Assembly: GCA_023475265.1 (NCBI GenBank)
Contig: JAMCWE010000247.1
Coordinates: 1-41,100, forward strand
DNA from: Bacteroidota bacterium
GTDB taxonomy: Bacteria; Bacteroidota; Ignavibacteria; Ignavibacteriales; Ignavibacteriaceae
Length of the DNA stretch: 41,100 bases
Direction: 5' to 3'
In this document: positions 37,560-41,100 of the stretch, one piece after another
Numbering within the stretch: position 1 is the first letter of the stretch
Layout: each line of letters begins with the position of its first letter
Program-made: the position numbers and the translations under genes
The notes under the pieces: generated by a model
Told to the model about the DNA's origin: nothing
Databases searched by the model: none
Seen by the model: the letters and a program-made list of their open reading frames with translations, nothing else

Positions 37560-37765
37560 TTACTCTTAAAAACTTCAGCATGAGAAAATACTCTGCCTTT
37601 TTTGTAATCTTCGCGCGCCTCACGAATACTTTTTAAATATTCGGGACTAGAGGCGGCAAGGATATCTTCAATTAACGATGTTCTATCTTCTTTTTTCATT
37701 TTTTTAATTGCATCGATAATTTGTTCTCTAGATATGTTTATTCCAATAGATATTTCTGATTGCAT
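37556..37765 (-). CDS. RelB-type antitoxin, left without a working toxin
   Basis: The 69-residue protein has an N-terminal part consistent with a small DNA-binding fold (SREQIIDAIKKMKKEDR) and a C-terminal toxin-binding tail (SIREAREDYKKGRVFSHAEV), a pattern typical of RelB-like antitoxins of RelBE/ParDE modules. The coupled toxin gene is truncated. Such orphan antitoxins may still repress their own promoter or neutralise related toxins. Confidence 0.7.
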   Translation of the reverse strand: MQSEISIGINISREQIIDAIKKMKKEDRTSLIEDILAASSPEYLKSIREAREDYKKGRVFSHAEVFKSK

Positions 37766-37979
37766 AGTTACCTCTTTGCTTAACTAATTATTATAAGTCA
37801 AATATACATAATGACCGTCATTTTATCTTATCATACTTTTAAATCTAAATTACAGTTTGGTAAATAATTTATCAAGTAAATTTCCCGCTTTCATCGTTAA
37901 CGGCCCAATCTCTTTCAGCCATCGTTCGGTATTAAAATTGGAGACTGAACATTATTTGCTCAATCATGAACTCCAAAAC

Positions 37980-38160
37980 CGGAATGACTGTTCAGGCAGG
38001 TTCAAGCTCCTATCCGCCTGGTTCATCTGTGGACAAAAAAGGTTCAAGCTTCATCCCACAATGTGGTCAATTCTGAAAAAAAGGTTCGGCGTTCATCCCG
38101 GCTTGTCCAACAACCACCCCGGGAGAATAGCCAGTCAATAAAAAAGGTTCATCAACCTAT
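37980..38160. repeat. Cluster of GGTTCA-containing short direct repeats
   Basis: GGTTC(A/G) occurs at 37999, 38020, 38041, 38083 and 38146. Two of these belong to a longer unit, AAAAAAGGTTCAAGCTTCATCCC at 38035-38057 and its variant at 38076-38099, 41 bp apart. The 456-bp gap 37766-38221 otherwise shows no convincing gene; a TTG-started frame through it has no family features. Confidence 0.4.
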
Positions 38161-38197
38161 CTGAAGAATAGGAAAATGAACCCTTTATATAGGTTCG

Positions 38198-38219
38198 TTT
38201 TGGCAGAAATATGCCAAAA
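38198..38219 (-). terminator. Hairpin after the orphan gene, possible terminator
   Basis: TTTTGGCA (38198-38205) pairs with TGCCAAAA (38212-38219), loop six bases, directly downstream of the stop at 38222 on the minus strand. The T-run beyond is weak, so termination is possible but not certain. Confidence 0.4.
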
Positions 38220-38221
38220 TG

Positions 38222-38698
38222 TCAAGCGGAGGGTGGATTTTCTGTTTTTAACTTAGATTTACGTGAAAAACGTTTAGCCAAATCATCAATCACATCATCA
38301 AAACCAGCCAATTCTTCACCAGCATCTTTTGCTAAATTGTAAATCTTTAATGCTGATATGTATCCTTCGGCGTATGCCTCTGTTGTTGTGTCGGCAAATT
38401 TTTGAGCTAAAGCCGATAATGGCTGATTTATCTGGTTCAGCATTCTGTAAAGGTTTATGTCCTTTTCCATTTCTTCAAGAGTGAAATTGCGCGGAAGAAA
38501 ATTTGGATTCTGTTTACCGAGCGCCAAACACTTTTCCATAAAATCCAGGCTCTTTGAGCCGGGCTTCGGCAGCGCTTGCCGTTCATCTGATGTTAAGGAA
38601 ATTAGATAAGAATGTTCCGAATCGATCTTCTTTAAATCGGCATTGGTTGTCTCTACCGATTCTTGAGTTATTACTGCGCTTACCTTATTGAGCACCAT
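38222..38698 (-). CDS. Conserved-looking hypothetical helical protein
   Basis: The start ATG 38698 follows GTGAGG with proper spacing, whereas the ATG 15 bases upstream overlaps that site. The 158-residue protein is helical and has LTSDERQALPKPGSKSLDFM, a stretch around QNPNFLPRNFTLEEMEKD and a C-terminal basic tail RFSRKSKLKTENPPSA. D-E-R-x-x-L-P-K-x-G-x-K-S-x-x-F appears in a set of small hypothetical proteins from several phyla; no function is known. It stands alone in the accessory region. Confidence 0.6.
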   Translation of the reverse strand: MVLNKVSAVITQESVETTNADLKKIDSEHSYLISLTSDERQALPKPGSKSLDFMEKCLALGKQNPNFLPRNFTLEEMEKDINLYRMLNQINQPLSALAQKFADTTTEAYAEGYISALKIYNLAKDAGEELAGFDDVIDDLAKRFSRKSKLKTENPPSA

Positions 38699-38885
38699 AT
38701 TGTACCTCACCATTTATTTTTGTTTATGTTTTTTGCTGCCCCACTTGAAGGCATTTAATTTACAATACAATAGCACAAAATTTCTCAGAACATATTAGCG
38801 TCAAAAAAATTGGAACCGAATTAGATTAGGCTCCCCTAACAGTAAATAGCAGAGTCATATTTAACTGTATACAACTTAAGGAAAT

Positions 38886-38969
38886 ATGAATATAAAACCA
38901 AGGGATAAAGAACGAATTTTTTGGTTCGCTGATCATTCTGTCCAAAATGATTTTAACATGAAAAAATAA
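38886..38969 (+). CDS. Very short frame, doubtful
   Basis: Twenty-seven codons (MNIKPRDKERIFWFADHSVQ and seven more) follow AAGGAAAT. Length is too small to judge and no family is recognised. It could be a fragment of a lost gene. Nothing else coding is seen in the 713-bp gap 38699-39411 apart from the palindromic element. Confidence 0.15.
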   Translation: MNIKPRDKERIFWFADHSVQNDFNMKK

Positions 38970-39022
38970 ATTCAGAATATATAGAAATTTCCAATTGATT
39001 TGTTATCTTGAAATAGAAACCC

Positions 39023-39200
39023 TATTTCGTCCCTAAGGGACTTTTGACTGGTTTTGATTGTTTAATTCTATAATTATTTTGTCCCTACCGGGACAATAAC
39101 CTTTTCATTTTCATCAAATAATTTGATAATCCCGTTAGGGATTCAATATTTCTAGAAGACATAATAGTCTAATAATTCGGAGTCCCATAGGGACGAAATA
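39023..39200. mobile_element. Palindromic insertion element with GTCCC/GGGAC hairpins
   Basis: The ends are inverted repeats of 20 bp: TATTTCGTCCCTAAGGGACT at 39023-39042 and AGTCCCATAGGGACGAAATA at 39181-39200, 19 of 20 bases matching. Hairpin cores of the form (G/A)TCCC-N3-4-GGGA(C/T) lie at 39029-39041, 39081-39094, 39129-39142 and 39182-39194, about 50 bp apart; the left two and right two face each other. A palindrome ATCAAAT-A-ATTTGAT lies near the centre (39113-39127). No transposase or clear target duplication is visible. Confidence 0.65.
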
Positions 39201-39411
39201 ATTTATTTTAGACAGATATGCCGCAGATAATATTTCTTTTAGGTTCAGTAAATTTGCTAAAGAGCTTAGAATAGATGATAAAAATTTTTTTAGATGATAC
39301 TGGTTAGTGTCAAAAGTTTTATGAAAAATAAAGAGAATAAATGAAAATAGATTTAATGTATTTTTGAGTAAGGTTTAATAAGTGTTAATACATTATATAA
39401 TAAGCTTAACA

Positions 39412-39699
39412 ATGATTAAATGTTTTTACACAGGTATTCAACTAAAGGAAGATGAAGCCTATGTGCTCGATATTGGCGAGGCGAGGCGCATATTTAGGGA
39501 GTTAAAAGACAGAACAAATGCCATTGAAAAGCTTATTAAAGAATTAGGCGAAGTTGACGAAGTTGAAATTAATTCGAGAACAGGTAAAAAAATTAGACAA
39601 AGAAGAAGAAGATTAATCTGCAAGCAAATAGCTTCGGCTTTTATCGATACTTATAGAGACGCAGTGGTAGAAAAATGTTGTAGCTTTCTTTTTTATTAA
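39412..39699 (+). CDS. Small basic hypothetical protein
   Basis: The start is taken at ATG 39412; an in-frame GTG at 39382 would add a hydrophobic stretch without ribosome site. The 95-residue protein begins MIKCFYTGIQLKEDEAYVLD, then a helical charged part (ARRIFRELKDRTNAIEKLIK), a short basic stretch TGKKIRQRRRRLICKQIASA and CCSFLFY at the end. The N-terminal C-x-x-T-G motif and the Cys before the last helix might bind metal. I do not recognise the family. The basic stretch could contact nucleic acid. Confidence 0.5.
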   Translation: MIKCFYTGIQLKEDEAYVLDIGEARRIFRELKDRTNAIEKLIKELGEVDEVEINSRTGKKIRQRRRRLICKQIASAFIDTYRDAVVEKCCSFLFY

Positions 39700-39704
39700 A
39701 ATAG

Positions 39705-41100
39705 TTACTTCAACAATTCTATCTTTATAACCTTCATATTATTTTCGGTTTGCAGTTTGCAAAAATAAATACCGCTTGATAGAAGTGTGCCGTCCAAATT
39801 AATTTTATAAGTTCCCACAGAAAGATATTTATTTAAAAGTGTTTTAATCTTTATACCAAGAATATTATAAATTGATAAATCAACCATTCCGCTTTTGCCA
39901 ATTGAATATGTAATTGTAGTTTCAGGATTAAATGGATTGGGATAGTTTTGTTCCAGCTTGAATGTTATCGGCAGATTTTTTTCTTCATTTATTCCGACCG
40001 GTTCAATTATTACTCGAATTGAGTCTGTCCAGTTTACCCAGCCGTCACTCATTATTTCAAAACTAAGATTAATATATCCAGGGAAAAATGAATCGACTAA
40101 ACCGGCACAGCTCCAGGTAGATGAACCTACCATAGAATCAGGCACAATATCATTAATTATTATTTCGCTTGGATTAATTAAATTTACCCAAGGATCTTTC
40201 GAAGATAATTTTACTGTAACATTTTTAATTGTCTTTTTAATTCCGTGATTATAAAAAAATGGCCGTATACTTATATAATTATTCGAGCTCTTTATAGATA
40301 CGATGCTGTCAACGGTCACCGGTCCCGAAGTTGTAAACCGAGAAATATAGCTGCTGGTGAAAACTTTCTCATCGGTTATATCCTTTGCACTAAGTGAAAG
40401 GCTGAAGAAATCTTCTGAACCCTGAACTAATAAATTACCTTTCCATGTTTCCGATTTGCCGGATATTCCTATTCTATTAAGTATGAGTGAATCAACTAAA
40501 TTTCCTTCTGAGTTATTAATATATAACGTAGAAGATGTCTGATGTAAATTTGGATTTTCAATTTGTACCGACACTTTTAATGTATCATTCTCCGGATGAT
40601 AGTAAGACTTGTTCACCTTTAGGTCATGACCATAGATTAAATTATTAATCCAATCCAAGGCTTTTTCAACAACGGCATCTTTACCTGCAGCAACGTCATC
40701 CCGGTTGTGCCAAACCGGAAAATCAATAGGGAATTCTCTTCTATTTAAATAAATTCCAGGATTGTTAACATGATAGGCATCGGCGATGGAATATCTAAGA
40801 AACCAGCCTGAAAAATCTGTTATAAATGTATTAAATCCTAGAGAAGCATTCGAACTTGCACCGAAAAATTTTACCATAGGATGGTATCTTAAACGCTGCG
40901 CTGTTAAATCGCCGTTACTAACACATGTTGGTCCTAAAAGAACGGCAATTGGTCTATCATAAAGTTTAGGAGGTTTTCCGGTTATTTTATAGTCAGCATA
41001 ATTTTGTGAAGGACAAAGCTCAAATGAATTACGACTGCATCTAAGTGCATCTGCGAGTGTATTTATCGATCGATTAAATAGAATTTGAAAAGCATCATAA
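39705..41100 (-). CDS. S41-type protease-like secreted protein with type IX sorting domain (5' end cut off)
   Basis: The frame is open from 41100 to its stop at 39705; the first ATG inside (40877) is not the start. The N-terminal visible part has RPIAVLLGPTCVSNGDLTAQ, resembling the nucleophile segment of S41 (C-terminal processing) peptidases, with Ser in CVSNGD, then PMVKFFGASSNASLG. A beta-sandwich-rich middle and a C-terminal Por sorting domain (about the last 80 residues, YPNPFNPETTITYS ... GIYFCKLQ) follow. Such domains direct export by the type IX system and are then removed. The protease assignment rests on the short visible segment. Confidence 0.65.
   Translation of the reverse strand, partial: YDAFQILFNRSINTLADALRCSRNSFELCPSQNYADYKITGKPPKLYDRPIAVLLGPTCVSNGDLTAQRLRYHPMVKFFGASSNASLGFNTFITDFSGWFLRYSIADAYHVNNPGIYLNRREFPIDFPVWHNRDDVAAGKDAVVEKALDWINNLIYGHDLKVNKSYYHPENDTLKVSVQIENPNLHQTSSTLYINNSEGNLVDSLILNRIGISGKSETWKGNLLVQGSEDFFSLSLSAKDITDEKVFTSSYISRFTTSGPVTVDSIVSIKSSNNYISIRPFFYNHGIKKTIKNVTVKLSSKDPWVNLINPSEIIINDIVPDSMVGSSTWSCAGLVDSFFPGYINLSFEIMSDGWVNWTDSIRVIIEPVGINEEKNLPITFKLEQNYPNPFNPETTITYSIGKSGMVDLSIYNILGIKIKTLLNKYLSVGTYKINLDGTLLSSGIYFCKLQTENNMKVIKIELLK

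Noticed and set aside
37857-38141. Frame of 94 codons through the GGTTCA repeat cluster
   Set aside because: It starts with TTG, has no ribosome site, and its composition follows the repeats.
39023-39200. Possible CRISPR array from regularly spaced GTCCC/GGGAC repeats
   Set aside because: The repeats are only 13-14 bp, vary in sequence, face opposite ways and have no cas genes nearby. They fit a palindromic element.

Overview
The window is a stretch of bacterial chromosome around the replication origin. It most likely comes from the Ignavibacteria or a close relative in the Bacteroidota/Chlorobi group. Three things point there: the protein at the right edge ends in a type IX secretion (Por) sorting domain with the motif YPNPFNPETTITYS, several outer-membrane families common in that group are present (DUF3078, OmpA with a lamin-G-like domain, patatin fused to a BamA-like barrel), and candidate -7 promoter boxes follow TAnnTTTG. 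The DNA is AT-rich throughout. No rRNA, tRNA or true CRISPR array was seen.

Layout. (1) Positions 1-7546, plus strand: the end of an outer-membrane barrel gene, then seven genes, six of them exported and mostly of unknown function. One of these carries a 160-bp palindromic insertion inside its signal-peptide codons that keeps the frame open. (2) 7811-9658, plus: a redox/sulfur operon (rhodanese, DUF2892, membrane thioredoxin-like protein, DUF302, thioredoxin) closed by a strong terminator. (3) 9716-12637, minus: a small membrane protein, dCMP deaminase, a MOSC remnant, a Mut7-C RNase-fold protein, and a duplicated His-containing secreted helical protein. (4) 12787-22172, minus: gyrA, gyrB, dciA, recF, dnaN, a small lipoprotein, an AT-rich origin region with DnaA boxes, and dnaA. 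(5) 22607-28099, plus: rpmH, rnpA, yidD, yidC, then the patatin/POTRA/barrel protein. Gene direction flips between dnaA and rpmH. With the AT-rich tract and the DnaA box between dnaN and dnaA, this gives a bipartite origin like that of Bacillus. (6) 28115-32876, minus: a TPR-like protein, a PD-(D/E)XK-like protein, a heparan-glucosaminide acetyltransferase-like membrane protein, glycogen synthase and a DUF3078 protein. (7) 32938-36072, plus: an alpha/beta hydrolase, a class V aminotransferase and a homoserine dehydrogenase-like protein. (8) 36087-39700: an accessory region with a SMUG-type uracil-DNA glycosylase, palindromic elements, decayed pieces of a DUF559 nuclease, a DNA methylase and a RelE toxin, an intact antitoxin and two small orphan genes. 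(9) 39705-41100, minus: the 3' part of a secreted S41-type protease-like protein with a type IX sorting domain.

How it works together. The core blocks start replication (DnaA, DnaN, RecF, DciA, gyrase) and support protein export and RNA processing (RnpA, YidD, YidC). The flanks carry cell-envelope and redox functions. The accessory material lies in two places, around 5.8 kb and 36.8-39.2 kb, and both are marked by symmetric nested palindromes. The most notable finding is that the elements at 5840-5999 and 39023-39200 share one plan: terminal inverted repeat, hairpin(s), near-central palindrome, hairpin(s), terminal inverted repeat. The first has target-site duplications and sits in frame in a gene.
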